Shown in pieces: positions 42,953 to 51,507 of a stretch of 64,000 nt of DNA. The stretch comes from Streptomyces sp. SCSIO 75703 (GTDB taxonomy: Bacteria; Actinomycetota; Actinomycetes; Streptomycetales; Streptomycetaceae): positions 6,138,001 to 6,202,000 of the forward strand of contig NZ_CP144555.1 in the NCBI RefSeq assembly GCF_036607905.1, given 5' to 3'. Every line of letters starts with the position of its first letter. Position 1 is the first letter of the stretch. The notes beneath the pieces were generated by a model. The model saw nothing but the letters and a program-made list of their open reading frames with translations, was not told the origin of the DNA and ran no database searches. The position numbers were made by a program, and so were the translations under genes.

Positions 42953-43708
42953 TCACCCCTCCCAGTCCGCGCCGTGTTCCGCGAGGGGCCCCACCACCAG
43001 CCCGGCGGACCGGCAGTCGCCGACGATCTCCGGCAGCGCGCCGAGCGTGGCCCGCCAACTGCCGGGTGCCGAGGTGTGGTCGGTGTCGTGCAGCAGGAGC
43101 GTGCCGCCGCCGCGCAGGGCGGAGGCGGCGGTCGCCCGCACCGAGGCGGGCGTGGCGTCCGCCCGCCAGTCCTTGCCCCACGCCGACCACAGCACCGGCC
43201 GCAGCCCGGCCCGCCGGGCCGCCGCCCAGCGGCCGGAGGTGAGGATGCCGTACGGCGGCCGGTACCAGCGTGGCGCCGCGCCGCCGGCCTCGCCCACCGC
43301 GTGCGCGGCCCGCAGGAGTTCGCGCGTGTCGCGGACGGGTGACGGCAGCCACGGCTGGTCGTGGGTCCAGCCGTGCACGGCGAGTTCGTGCCCCCGCCGG
43401 GACAACTCGCGGGCCAGCGCGGGATGCCGGACCACGTTCTCGCCGAGGAGGAAGAACGTCGCCCGGACGTCGAGGGCGTCCAGCGCGTCGAGGAAGCGCG
43501 GGGTGGACTCCGGGTGGGGGCCGTCGTCGAAGGTGAGGGCGACATGGCCGGGCCGCCCCTGTCCCGCCAGCCGCGGCAGCCAGCGGCGGCGCGGTCCGGG
43601 CAGCCAGGTCGCCGCCGGCCCGATGTGGGCCAGCGCGGCGGCCAGCGACACGGCGCACACCGGCCCCGCCGCGGACACCAGCCGGCGGACTGCCGCACGC
43701 TCATCCAT
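42953..43708 (-). CDS. Polysaccharide deacetylase (NodB/CE4 family)
   Basis: The 251-residue protein has an N-terminal hydrophobic segment (about 8-28, anchor or signal) and a NodB domain: motif 1 TFDDGPHPE with catalytic and metal Asp, motif 2 HGWTHDQ with two His, motif 3 RPPYG, motif 4 DWRADAT-like, and motif 5 LLLHD. CE4 enzymes remove N-acetyl groups from chitin or peptidoglycan. Its ATG lies within the end of the upstream transporter gene (8-base overlap), so the two are co-translated. Confidence 0.92.
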   Translation of the reverse strand: MDERAAVRRLVSAAGPVCAVSLAAALAHIGPAATWLPGPRRRWLPRLAGQGRPGHVALTFDDGPHPESTPRFLDALDALDVRATFFLLGENVVRHPALARELSRRGHELAVHGWTHDQPWLPSPVRDTRELLRAAHAVGEAGGAAPRWYRPPYGILTSGRWAAARRAGLRPVLWSAWGKDWRADATPASVRATAASALRGGGTLLLHDTDHTSAPGSWRATLGALPEIVGDCRSAGLVVGPLAEHGADWEG

Positions 43709-44747
43709 CGTCCCCGCCTTCCCCGGCCCCGCGCCCGGGGCGTCCCGGCCGGCCCCGGGCCCGCGGTCCGTCGTCCTCCGTCCCCGGCGCGCTCCCGGGG
43801 AGCGCCGAGGACGACCCGGCCCGCCACGCCCCGCGCGGCCGGGCGCGCGGACCGGCACCGGGGCCGTCGCGGGCCGCCGGTGCCGTGTCCCACGTCCCGT
43901 GCACGGACGGCGCGCGGGCCAGGCCGATGCTGCCGAGCCCGATCAGCGCCAGCCCGATCAGCTCGGGCAGCACGCGCACCCCGAGCCCGATCTCCTCCCC
44001 GAACAGGGCCGAGCCCAGCGCGACGCTGGTCAGCGCGTCCCCGAGGGTCAGCGCCGGCTGCGACGCCGCGAGGGTGCCCGCCCGCAGGGCGCTCTGCAAC
44101 AGCAGGAAGGCGATCACGCCGACCACGGCGGTGGCGTAGAGCGGCCACCCGGTGAGGACCGCGCGCACCCCCTGGGGGAACCTCCCGGTGACCTCCTTCA
44201 GCAGCGCCGCCGTGCCGCCGAATGCCACCGCCGACGCCGACCCGAACAGGGCCGCCCGCGGGGCTCCCCGCACCAGCCGGCCGGCCGCGGCGAACCCCGC
44301 CACCACGGCGAACAGCACGAGACCCGCCCACACCCAGCGGCCCGGTACCGCCGTGTCCCGGCCGCCCGTGGGGGAGGCGGCGCCCAGGAACAGCGCGAGG
44401 CCGCCCGCCAGTGCCACGAACGCCAGCCAGGTCCGCCGGTCGGGCCGCCGATGGAAGATCACGCTGCCGACGACCAGGGTGAAGAGCAGTTCGCTCGCCA
44501 TGAGCGGCTGCACGACGGCCAGGCTGCCCACCGCGAGCGCCGCCGCCTGGAGCACCGTCGTCAGGGCGAGCAGCGCCGCGCCACCGACCCAGTACCGGTC
44601 GCGCACCAGGCGCAGCAGTGACCGCACCACCGTGTGGACGGCACCGTCCCGTCCCTCGTCCAGCGCGGCGGCACGGCGCTGGAGCACGGAGGCGGCGGCG
44701 TTGGAGAGGGCCGCCAGCAGGGCGAGGACGACGGTGAGGGCACTCAC
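43701..44747 (-). CDS. DMT/EamA-type transporter
   Basis: The 348-residue protein has nine or ten hydrophobic helices with the family's repeated layout (VVQPLMASELLFTLVVG in one half, ASQPALTLGDALTSVALG in the other). The end, from about residue 295, is a low-complexity Gly/Pro/Arg tail. Such permeases move small metabolites or act as Mg2+-like/undecaprenyl carriers; nothing fixes the substrate. GTG at 44747 begins just before the first helix. It lies 16 bases after the SDR gene and overlaps the deacetylase gene, forming a three-gene unit. Confidence 0.85.
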   Translation of the reverse strand: MSALTVVLALLAALSNAAASVLQRRAAALDEGRDGAVHTVVRSLLRLVRDRYWVGGAALLALTTVLQAAALAVGSLAVVQPLMASELLFTLVVGSVIFHRRPDRRTWLAFVALAGGLALFLGAASPTGGRDTAVPGRWVWAGLVLFAVVAGFAAAGRLVRGAPRAALFGSASAVAFGGTAALLKEVTGRFPQGVRAVLTGWPLYATAVVGVIAFLLLQSALRAGTLAASQPALTLGDALTSVALGSALFGEEIGLGVRVLPELIGLALIGLGSIGLARAPSVHGTWDTAPAARDGPGAGPRARPRGAWRAGSSSALPGSAPGTEDDGPRARGRPGRPGRGAGEGGDDG

Positions 44748-44763
44748 CGCGGCGCGCTTCCGC

Positions 44764-45618
44764 TCATCCGAACCTGGCGGCCAACCGCCTGTACAGTCCC
44801 GGCGCCGCCCCCCGGACCCGGCACGGCAGCCGCAGCCAGCCGGGCACGTACACCTCGTCCCGGCCGCGCACGGCGGCGGTGCGCACCGCGTCCGCCACCC
44901 GCTCGGCGGGCACCGGGCGGGGCCGGGAGCGCCGGTACGGTTCGCCGCGCCGGTCGAAGAACGGCGTGTCGACGACCCCCGGCACCACATGGGTGACGCC
45001 CACGCCGGTGCCCCGCAGTTCGTACCGGAGCGACTCCGCGAACGTGCCGAGCGCCGCCTTGGCGGCCGAATAAACGGCCTCGTCGCGCACCCCGACACAC
45101 CCGGCCAGCGATCCGATGAGCACCACCCGGCCCGAACCGGCCTCCACCATGCCCGGGAGCAGCAGCCGCACCAGTCGCAGCGTGGCCAGCACGTCGATCT
45201 CGAAGACGTCGCCGATGGAGTGCGGCGGCATCTCGCGGAACTCCCCGGCCCAGCCGATCCCGGCCCCGGCGACCAGCAGGTCCACGGAGCCCACCGTGGC
45301 CAGGGCGAAGTCGGCGAGCTGCCGGTCGGCGCCGGGCAGGGTGAGGTCGGCGGCGAAGGCGGTCGCGGCGGAGTCCTCGGCGACCTCGCGCAGCCGGATC
45401 GGATCGCGGCCGGTGAGCACCATCCGCCAGTCGCCCTCGGTGCCGAGCCGGCGGGCGACCGCCGCGCCGATCCCGGAGGAGGCGCCGGTCACCAGCGCGG
45501 TACGGGTAAGGGCCCCCGGGCCGTCGCCGTGCCGCCGCCGGGTCCGGGCCCGGTCCGCGTCGGGTGCGGCGGCCGGGGGACCGGCGGCGGGCCGGGTGCG
45601 GGAGAACGCAGGGACCAT
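44764..45618 (-). CDS. Short-chain dehydrogenase/reductase
   Basis: The 284-residue classical SDR has TALVTGASSGIGAA (about 40-53), the NAG-equivalent VAGAGIG, a catalytic Ser in LIGSLAG, and YSAAK (Tyr/Lys). A 36-residue Pro/Ala/Arg-rich N-terminal extension precedes the fold. AAGGTGG lies six bases before the ATG. It is first in the unit with the transporter and deacetylase genes and divergent from a glycosyltransferase gene, so a role in cell-surface or lipid modification is possible but unproven. Confidence 0.88.
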   Translation of the reverse strand: MVPAFSRTRPAAGPPAAAPDADRARTRRRHGDGPGALTRTALVTGASSGIGAAVARRLGTEGDWRMVLTGRDPIRLREVAEDSAATAFAADLTLPGADRQLADFALATVGSVDLLVAGAGIGWAGEFREMPPHSIGDVFEIDVLATLRLVRLLLPGMVEAGSGRVVLIGSLAGCVGVRDEAVYSAAKAALGTFAESLRYELRGTGVGVTHVVPGVVDTPFFDRRGEPYRRSRPRPVPAERVADAVRTAAVRGRDEVYVPGWLRLPCRVRGAAPGLYRRLAARFG

Positions 45619-45835
45619 GAGGGACCACCTTGGTTCGGGGCGGACACCTCGCAGCGGTCCGACCGCGGTCGGGGCTCCGGTGTCCGACCGGACGGGCGGT
45701 GACGGAGTATCCCGCCCAGGATCGCCCGAAACGCACCGGTATGCCAGGTGTGGTGGTGCGTCGGAGGCGGGGAAAGCCGGGGCACCGGGGACCCCTCACC
45801 CGTTTGGAAAGGGGCCGCGGGGCAACTCGGGCGCC

Positions 45836-46999
45836 GTGCAGCCTCGCAGCTCCTCCGCGGCCGGCCCGCCGGGGACCGCGGCCCGTGGGCCCGGCCCCCG
45901 GCGCCTGCTGGTGGTCAGCGCGAGCATGGGCGCCGGGCACGACACCGTCGCCGCCGAACTGGTCCGCCGCGCCCGCGAGCGGGGCCACGACGCCCAGGCC
46001 GTCGACGTGCTCGCCCTGCTGCCGTACGGGCTGGGCGGCGCCCTGCGGCGCTTCTACCGCGGCTCGGTCCGCCACGCCCCCTGGGCCTACGCCGCCCTGT
46101 ACCGCCTCTTCCTGCGCCCCGGCGCGGGCCGGCGCCCCGACGGCACGCCCCTGGCCCGGCTCGCCGGCGACCGGCTGCGGGAGCTGGCCGACCGCACCGG
46201 CGCGGACGTCGTCGTCCCCGTCTTCCACCTCGCGGCCCAGCTCACCGGGCACCTCCGCGCGCGCGGACTGCTCGCCGCGCCCAGCGTCGTCCTGGTGGTC
46301 GACTTCGCCGTCCACCGGCAATGGCTCCACCCCGGCAACGACCACCTCCTGTGCCTCACCGAGGACGCGGCGCGCACGGCGCGGTCGGCCACCGGGAGAC
46401 CGGCGGACGTGTGCGGGCCCGTGGTCGCCCCCGAGTTCCGCGAGGAGGCGCCGGGGGCGGGGACCTGGCGGCGGCTGTTCGACCGGCACGGCCCGGGACG
46501 CCCCCCGGTGGTGCTCTCGGCCGGTGCCTGGGGGGTCGGCTCACATCTGGAGGGCACCGTGGGTCTGCTGCGGGAGGAGGGCTTCCTGCCGGTCGTGCTC
46601 TGCGGCGGCAACGAGCGGTTGCGCCGCCACCTGTCCGAGACGCCCGGGGTCGTCGCGCTCGGCTGGGTGTCCGACATGCCCGGACTGCTGCACGCGGCCC
46701 GTGCCCTGATCGACAACGCGGCGGGTCAGACCGCCGTCCAGGCACTGGCGGCCGGGCTCCCGGTCGTCGGCTACCGCCCGATACCCGGCCACGGCGCGGA
46801 CGGTGTGCGCCGTATGGCCACCCTCGGCGTGTCGGACCTCGCCGGGGACGAGGGGGCCCTGCTCCGGTCGCTGCGTGTGCTCACCGCCCACGGTCCCGCA
46901 CGGCGGGCCCGGGTCGAGGCGGGACGCGCCCTGTTCACGGACGACGCGCTGGACCGGGTGACCGCGTGCGCCGAGACGACCACCCCCGCCCGCCGCTGA
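45836..46999 (+). CDS. MGDG synthase/MurG-like glycosyltransferase (GT28 type)
   Basis: The 387-residue GT-B enzyme has the glycolipid-synthase opening LLVVSASMGAGHDTVAAELV (about 27-46), VPVFHLAAQLTGHL, and a C-terminal donor-binding part with LGWVSDMPGLLHAARALIDNA and AAGLPVVGYRPIPGHG. Family members transfer a sugar to diacylglycerol or a lipid carrier. The GTG start at 45836 is the only usable start before the fold and lacks a good RBS. Divergent from the SDR gene with 217 bases between starts. Confidence 0.85.
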   Translation: MQPRSSSAAGPPGTAARGPGPRRLLVVSASMGAGHDTVAAELVRRARERGHDAQAVDVLALLPYGLGGALRRFYRGSVRHAPWAYAALYRLFLRPGAGRRPDGTPLARLAGDRLRELADRTGADVVVPVFHLAAQLTGHLRARGLLAAPSVVLVVDFAVHRQWLHPGNDHLLCLTEDAARTARSATGRPADVCGPVVAPEFREEAPGAGTWRRLFDRHGPGRPPVVLSAGAWGVGSHLEGTVGLLREEGFLPVVLCGGNERLRRHLSETPGVVALGWVSDMPGLLHAARALIDNAAGQTAVQALAAGLPVVGYRPIPGHGADGVRRMATLGVSDLAGDEGALLRSLRVLTAHGPARRARVEAGRALFTDDALDRVTACAETTTPARR

Positions 47000-47010
47000 C
47001 AGGACGCACC

Positions 47011-47034
47011 GGAGGCACGGAGGCACGGAGGCAC
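47011..47034. repeat. Three perfect 8-bp tandem repeats
   Basis: GGAGGCAC occurs three times head to tail, then decays into CGGACGCAC and CGGTGGCAT. It lies just after the glycosyltransferase stop. The low-complexity patch may vary by slippage. Confidence 0.55.
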
Positions 47035-47280
47035 CGGACGCACCGGTGGCATCGGAGGAGCCGGACACCACCCCAGGGCCGTCCGGCCGTCAGCACCCGG
47101 CACGCCGAACGCGCCGCACCACCGCACCCGTACGACCCGCCCTCCCCGAGGGCCCGACGGCCCGGCGCGGCTCGCAGGTGTCGTAGGTGGCGTACGGCCC
47201 GCGTGTCACCGCGCGCACCCGTTTTCGCGCCCCCGCCGGGGGCACCCGGCGGTGCGGAGGACGAGGGAAGGAGGCGGGCC

Positions 47281-47667
47281 GTGCAACGTGACGAGTTCCT
47301 GACCCGGGTCCGCGAACGCGGCGAGTACCACGGGGACGACGAGGCCGAGCAGGTCTCCAAGGCCGTCCTGTGGGTGGTCGCCTCCCGGATCGGTCCCACG
47401 GAGGCCGCCGCCCTCGCCGTCCATCTGCCCGCTCCCCTGGCCGACGCGCTGCGCCTGGAGCGCGGACGCCCCGAGTCCTTCGGCCGGCCCGAGTTCCTGC
47501 GGCGGGTGGCCCGGCAGACCGGCGCCCGGCCGCGCACGGCGGAGTGGGACGCGGGTGCCGTCCTCTCCACCCTGGCGGAGGCGGTCCCCGCCGACGCGGC
47601 GGACCACCTGCGCGGTCTGCTGCCGTCGGACTGCGCGGACCTCTTCGGCGGGCCGGCCCCGGCCTGA
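47281..47667 (+). CDS. DUF2267 domain protein
   Basis: The 128-residue protein begins QRDEFLTRVRERGEYHGDDEA and continues with AVLWVVASRIGPTEAAALAVHLPAPLADAL, the DUF2267 pattern of paired helical bundles. Function unknown, common in actinobacteria and often stress-linked. A strong GGAAGGAGG precedes the GTG. A long hairpin lies downstream, before the convergent DUF5997-type gene. Confidence 0.88.
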   Translation: MQRDEFLTRVRERGEYHGDDEAEQVSKAVLWVVASRIGPTEAAALAVHLPAPLADALRLERGRPESFGRPEFLRRVARQTGARPRTAEWDAGAVLSTLAEAVPADAADHLRGLLPSDCADLFGGPAPA

Positions 47668-47732
47668 GCGCCGTACGTGCCCGCCCGGCCTGAGCGGCGC
47701 CGCCCGCTCGACCCTTCGGACCGCTTCGTGAC

Positions 47733-47765
47733 GGGGCGCCGTCGGCGCCGGGCCGACGGCGCCCC
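47733..47765. terminator. Bidirectional hairpin terminator, 13-bp stem
   Basis: GGGGCGCCGTCGG (47733-47745) pairs perfectly with 47753-47765 around a 7-base loop. It lies 65 bases after the DUF2267 stop and 30 bases after the convergent DUF5997-type stop. Confidence 0.75.
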
Positions 47766-47795
47766 CTCACGGCAACCGGTTCGTGGCGGGCCCGC

Positions 47796-48194
47796 TCAGG
47801 CGCCGGCCGCGCGCTCCGCCTTCTCGGCGTGCAGGCGCTTCACCCGGGCCGCCTCCTTGCGGACATCGGCCTGGACCGACCGCTCGTGCTCCAGCCAGTC
47901 GGGACGCTCCTGCTTCAGCGCCTCGATCTGTTCCGTGGTGAGCGCTTCCGTGACCCCGCCGCGGCGCAGGCCCGCGATGGACACGCCGAGCTTGGCCGCC
48001 ACCACCGGGCGCGGGTGCGGGCCGTCGCGACGCAGGTCCCGCAGCCACTGGGGCGGGTCGGCCTGCAGCGCGTTCAGCTCGGCGCGCGAGACCACACCCT
48101 CTTGGAACTCGGCGGGGGTGGCCTCGAGGTACACACCCAGCTTCTTCGCCGCGGTCGCGGGCTTCATGGTCTGGGTGTTCTGGTGGGACGTCAT
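47796..48194 (-). CDS. DUF5997-type protein
   Basis: The 132-residue protein has the conserved phrases MKPATAAKKLGVYLEATP, VSRAELNALQADPPQWL, RRDGPHPRPVVAAKLGVSI and TEQIEALKQERPDWL, which I recognise as the streptomycete DUF5997 family. Two LGV helix-turn repeats give it an HTH-like look. It ends in a basic Lys/Arg/Ala helix. No canonical RBS. It is divergent from the LysR-effector-domain gene with 84 bases between, a recurrent pairing. Confidence 0.87.
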   Translation of the reverse strand: MTSHQNTQTMKPATAAKKLGVYLEATPAEFQEGVVSRAELNALQADPPQWLRDLRRDGPHPRPVVAAKLGVSIAGLRRGGVTEALTTEQIEALKQERPDWLEHERSVQADVRKEAARVKRLHAEKAERAAGA

Positions 48195-48278
48195 GACGTC
48201 AAGGGTATCGACCGTCCGGAGGCCCCCGGACCACGGCCGGTCACCGCGGCCGGGGCCCGCTCCCGGTAACCTGTCCGG

Positions 48279-49046
48279 GTGACAGGCTCGGAAGCACCCC
48301 CCTCGTTCCGGCTCGCGTACGTCCCCGGGGTGACGCCCGACAAGTGGGCGCGCATCTGGCACGAGCGACTCCCCGGCGTCCCCCTCGCGCTGGAGCAGGT
48401 TCTCGCCGCCGACGCGCCCGGGCGGCTGCGGGACCGCACGGCGGACGCCGCGCTGGTACGGCTGCCGGTCGACCGGGACGTGCTCAGCGCGATCCCCCTC
48501 TACACCGAGACCACGGTCGTCGTCGTCCCCAAGGACCACCTCGTCACCGCGGCCGACGAGGTGGGCGTCGAGGACCTGTCCGACGAGATCGTGCTGCACC
48601 CCCTGGACGACGTCCTCGGCTGGGAGCGGCTGCCGGGCAGGCCCGCCCTCGAACGCCCGGCGACCACCGCGGACGCGGTCGAACTGGTCGCGGCGGGCAT
48701 CGGCGTCCTCGTCGTCCCGCTGTCGCTGGCCCGGCTCCACCACCGCAAGGACCTCACCCACCGCCCGGTCACCGACGCGCCGGCGTCGGCTGTGGCGCTC
48801 TCCTGGCCGCAGGACGCCCACACCGACCTGGTGGAGGAGTTCATCGGCATCGTCCGCGGGCGCACGGTCAACAGCACCCGGGGCCGCCCGAAGGCCCCCG
48901 AGAAGGCCGCCCCCGCCCGGGACGAGCGGCGCGGCGCCACGCCGGCCCGGCGCAAACCGGCCGCCGGGAGCACGGCCCGTGGCGGCGCGCGGCGCGGCGC
49001 GGACCGCTCCCGGGGCGGACGCCGGGGCGGCCCGCGGCGCGGCTGA
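48279..49046 (+). CDS. LysR substrate-binding domain protein lacking the DNA-binding domain
   Basis: The 255-residue protein is a type 2 periplasmic-binding fold as in the effector half of LysR regulators (RLAYVPGVTPDKWARIW at the start; TTADAVELVAAGIGVLVVP in the hinge region). There is no winged helix. Instead the last 55 residues are highly basic: RGRPK, then repeated ARR, RRG and GGRRGGPRRG, resembling AT-hook/RGG nucleic-acid-binding tails. GTG at 48279 has no clear RBS. Divergent from the DUF5997-type gene, so the two may act together. Confidence 0.85.
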   Translation: MTGSEAPPSFRLAYVPGVTPDKWARIWHERLPGVPLALEQVLAADAPGRLRDRTADAALVRLPVDRDVLSAIPLYTETTVVVVPKDHLVTAADEVGVEDLSDEIVLHPLDDVLGWERLPGRPALERPATTADAVELVAAGIGVLVVPLSLARLHHRKDLTHRPVTDAPASAVALSWPQDAHTDLVEEFIGIVRGRTVNSTRGRPKAPEKAAPARDERRGATPARRKPAAGSTARGGARRGADRSRGGRRGGPRRG

Positions 49047-49078
49047 CCGGCCCGTACGGCCCCGGGCTCACCCCTGGG

Positions 49079-49819
49079 TCAGCCGACCGCCGGACTCGGC
49101 GTGGGCGCGGTGGTGTCGACGTCCAGGCCGGGCGGCTCCGTCAGTGACAGCACCGGCTCGCCCGGCTGCGGCGCGGGCGGGGTGAGCTGCACCTTGGGCA
49201 GGGTCGGCGGGGCCGTCTGCTGGAAGTTGACCTGGTCGAAGTTGACCAGGCCGGTCTTCTCCAGCACGGTGATGTGGTCCAGGACGGTGTCGTTGGCCTG
49301 GTCCGCGAGCTGCCGTACCAGGGAGTTCTTGGTGTTGGCGCGCACCTTGGCGATCACCGAGAAGATCTGGCCGTGCGTGACCCGCATGATGTTGACCGCG
49401 GTGGTGTCGAACTGCCTCCCCTCCGTTCCGTCCACCGTCGACACGAACTGCTGCTGCTGGGGCGATGCCTGGTTGGGCAGGGTGATGCCCAGTTCCGGCG
49501 CGATCCGGCGACAGGTGGCGTCGAGCCGGGCGTGTCCGACGACCAGGTGCTCGCCCGCCTCCTTCATCTCCGGGGTCGTGCCGCGCTCGATGGCCATCAG
49601 GCCCAGCGGGTGCTCCCACAGTCCGGCGGCACGCACCTTGACCACGAAGTCCCGGTCCGCCTCGGTGAGCGGCCCGTACCGGGTGTTGGCGATGACCCGG
49701 TCCTGGGTGCCGGCCGTGTTCTGCACCCCGAGCATCGTGGGGTAGGCGAGGGCGGAGAGGGTCAGGACGAGGGCACCGCAGACGAACGCGGTCCCTGCCG
49801 TGGTGCGCGTGACGCGCAT
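49079..49819 (-). CDS. Exported DUF4142 protein
   Basis: The 246-residue protein has a Sec-type signal or anchor (about 8-28), then a DUF4142 four-helix domain (about 50-200: LTEADRDFVVKVRAAGLWEH, GEHLVVGHARLDATCRRIA, VRQLADQANDTVLDHITVLEKTG), and a Pro-rich C-terminal tail (about 205-246) of cell-wall type. DUF4142 proteins are ferritin-like in helix pattern, with unknown function. GGAGG lies four bases before the ATG. Confidence 0.88.
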   Translation of the reverse strand: MRVTRTTAGTAFVCGALVLTLSALAYPTMLGVQNTAGTQDRVIANTRYGPLTEADRDFVVKVRAAGLWEHPLGLMAIERGTTPEMKEAGEHLVVGHARLDATCRRIAPELGITLPNQASPQQQQFVSTVDGTEGRQFDTTAVNIMRVTHGQIFSVIAKVRANTKNSLVRQLADQANDTVLDHITVLEKTGLVNFDQVNFQQTAPPTLPKVQLTPPAPQPGEPVLSLTEPPGLDVDTTAPTPSPAVG

Positions 49820-49987
49820 CGTGCCTCCAGGGGCGAAGACAGGCTCGGACACCGGGGGATACGGATTCCGGCGCCGAATCAATCACCGTTCCGGGGGGAA
49901 ACCCCCACGCCACGAGTGTGTTCTGCGTCTCCTCGCCCCGGCCTCTCCGGCCCTCGCCCTTCCCGCCCGTCACCTCACGGGGCGCGG

Positions 49988-50016
49988 CCCCTCGCCGGGG
50001 CGACCCCGGCGAGGGG
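49988..50016. terminator. Perfect 13-bp hairpin after the HAD gene
   Basis: CCCCTCGCCGGGG (49988-50000) pairs with 50004-50016 around loop CGA. It begins nine bases past the HAD-phosphatase stop on the minus strand and should end the Lrp-HAD transcript. Confidence 0.75.
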
Positions 50017-50025
50017 CACTCCGTT

Positions 50026-50742
50026 TCAGGCCGAGCGGGACGTACGGGCCGTGCGGGAGAGCCACTCGTGGGCGGCCCGCGCCGTGAACTCCTCCTGTCC
50101 GCCGCGCAGCAGCAGACCGGCGGCGGCGAACTCCGGGGCGTCCGCCTGCGCGGCCACGTACGGGACCGCGATGCAGCGCATGCCGGCCGCGTGCGCCGCC
50201 GCCGCGCCGGGCACCGCGTCTTCCACGACCACGCAGTCCGCCGGGTCGGCCCCGAGCCGGCGGGCCGCCTCCAGGAAGACGTCGGGGGCGGGCTTGCCGC
50301 GCGCCACCTCGTCCGCCGAGACCACCGTGCGCAGGTGGGCGTCGAGGCCGGTGCGGGCCAGGATCGCCTCGATGGCCCGCGGCGACGACCCGGAGGCCAC
50401 GGCCATCGGGACGCCCTCGCCGGCCAGCAGTTCCACGAAGGCCCGCATCTGCGGGTACACGCGCGTGGCGGCGCGGGCCAGCTCCAGGTACCGGCGGTTC
50501 TTCTCGGCGAGGAGCCCCTCCACCGACGCGCCGAGTCCGTAGCGCTCCTTCCAGCGGGCGACCGTCTCCTGGGTGCTGACGCCCACGTACTCCTCGTGGT
50601 CGGACCAGGTGAAGTCGGAGACGCCGTGCGCGGCGAGGGTCTGCCGGCCCGCCTCGTAGTAGTTGGGCTCGCTGTCCACGAGAGTCCCGTCGAGATCGAA
50701 GACGACCGAGATGCCACCGAGAGTGCTCATGGCGTCCAGCAT
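50026..50742 (-). CDS. HAD-superfamily phosphatase (beta-phosphoglucomutase/phosphatase-like)
   Basis: The 238-residue enzyme has motif I VFDLDGTLVDSEP (nucleophile and acid Asp), a helical cap (about 35-90), motif II VASGSSP, motif III Lys in ARGKPAPDVFLEAA, and motif IV VVVEDAVPGAAAA. It hydrolyses a small phosphorylated metabolite. ATG at 50742 has AGGTGA eight bases upstream; that RBS lies inside the end of the preceding Lrp gene, so the two genes are tightly coupled. ATG at 50730 or GTG at 50754 are alternatives. Confidence 0.9.
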   Translation of the reverse strand: MLDAMSTLGGISVVFDLDGTLVDSEPNYYEAGRQTLAAHGVSDFTWSDHEEYVGVSTQETVARWKERYGLGASVEGLLAEKNRRYLELARAATRVYPQMRAFVELLAGEGVPMAVASGSSPRAIEAILARTGLDAHLRTVVSADEVARGKPAPDVFLEAARRLGADPADCVVVEDAVPGAAAAHAAGMRCIAVPYVAAQADAPEFAAAGLLLRGGQEEFTARAAHEWLSRTARTSRSA

Positions 50743-50750
50743 GCCAAGGC

Positions 50751-51227
50751 TCACCTGCGGGCCGAGCGGCCGATCGACTCCACGAGCGGCAGCAGCCGGT
50801 GCGGGACGCGCTCGCGCAGCGCCACCTCGCTGCGCGTGCGCACCACCCCGGGCAGGCTGATCAGCTTCTGGACCACGTCCTCCAGGTGGGCGTTGTTCCG
50901 GGCCACCACACGGGTCAGCAGGTCGCCGTCGCCCGTGATCGAGAAGGCCTCGACGATCTCCGGCACGGCCGCCAGCGCCTCGCCCACCTCGTCCAGATGC
51001 CCCTGGGTGACCTCGATGTGCACGAAGGCCAGCACCGGATGGCCCAGCGCGGCGGGGGAGAGGGCGGGGGCGGTGCCGGTGATCACGCCGTCGCGCTCCA
51101 GCCGGTCCAGGCGGGCCTGGAGGGTGCCGCGGGCGACGCCCAGGATGCGCGCGTACTCGCGGACGCTGGTGCGCGGCTGCTCCAGCAGCAGCCGCAGGAT
51201 GCGGGTGTCCAGCTCGTCGACGGCCAT
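50751..51227 (-). CDS. Lrp/AsnC-family transcriptional regulator
   Basis: The 158-residue protein has an N-terminal HTH (DELDTRILRLLLEQPRTSVREYARILGVARGTLQARL, split here by no gap, about 4-40) and a C-terminal RAM effector domain (about 65-145) with VEAFSITGDGDLLTRVVARNN. AAGGG lies nine bases before the ATG. It is divergent from an aromatic-acid-type FUSC exporter; between them is a perfect 8-bp palindrome (51364-51380), the probable operator. Amino or aromatic acids are the likely effectors. Confidence 0.92.
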   Translation of the reverse strand: MAVDELDTRILRLLLEQPRTSVREYARILGVARGTLQARLDRLERDGVITGTAPALSPAALGHPVLAFVHIEVTQGHLDEVGEALAAVPEIVEAFSITGDGDLLTRVVARNNAHLEDVVQKLISLPGVVRTRSEVALRERVPHRLLPLVESIGRSARR

Positions 51228-51363
51228 GGTGCCGGGCCCTTCCGTGGGTCTCCTGGGTCGGTGACGGCCACCGACGCTGTCAACGGCCCGGCAAGAGGGG
51301 ATATGCGCCGGTCCGCGGGCTTCGGCCGTTGGCCTGCCCCCGGCCCGGTGAACGCGCGTGTTG

Positions 51364-51380
51364 CTGGGCCATTGGCCCAG
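51364..51380. promoter_or_regulatory. Palindromic operator between lrp-type and FUSC genes
   Basis: CTGGGCCA (51364-51371), one central T, then TGGCCCAG (51373-51380) is a perfect 17-base palindrome. It lies 137 bases from the regulator start and 128 bases from the FUSC start. Lrp/AsnC proteins bind palindromes of this size. Confidence 0.6.
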
Positions 51381-51507
51381 TATGAAGGAGGCCGGTTGAG
51401 CCAGTGGTGGCCGGGATGCTCCCATAAGGGGGTCGATGGCGCTGCGGGTCCCGCGGCGCCTTTTCCATGCCACCGACCGACGCGGTACTCGAGGGGGCGG
51501 TACATCC

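Noticed and set aside
47011..47034. 8-bp tandem repeats as a regulatory array
   Set aside because: They lie after a gene end with no nearby promoter on that side and look like simple slippage.
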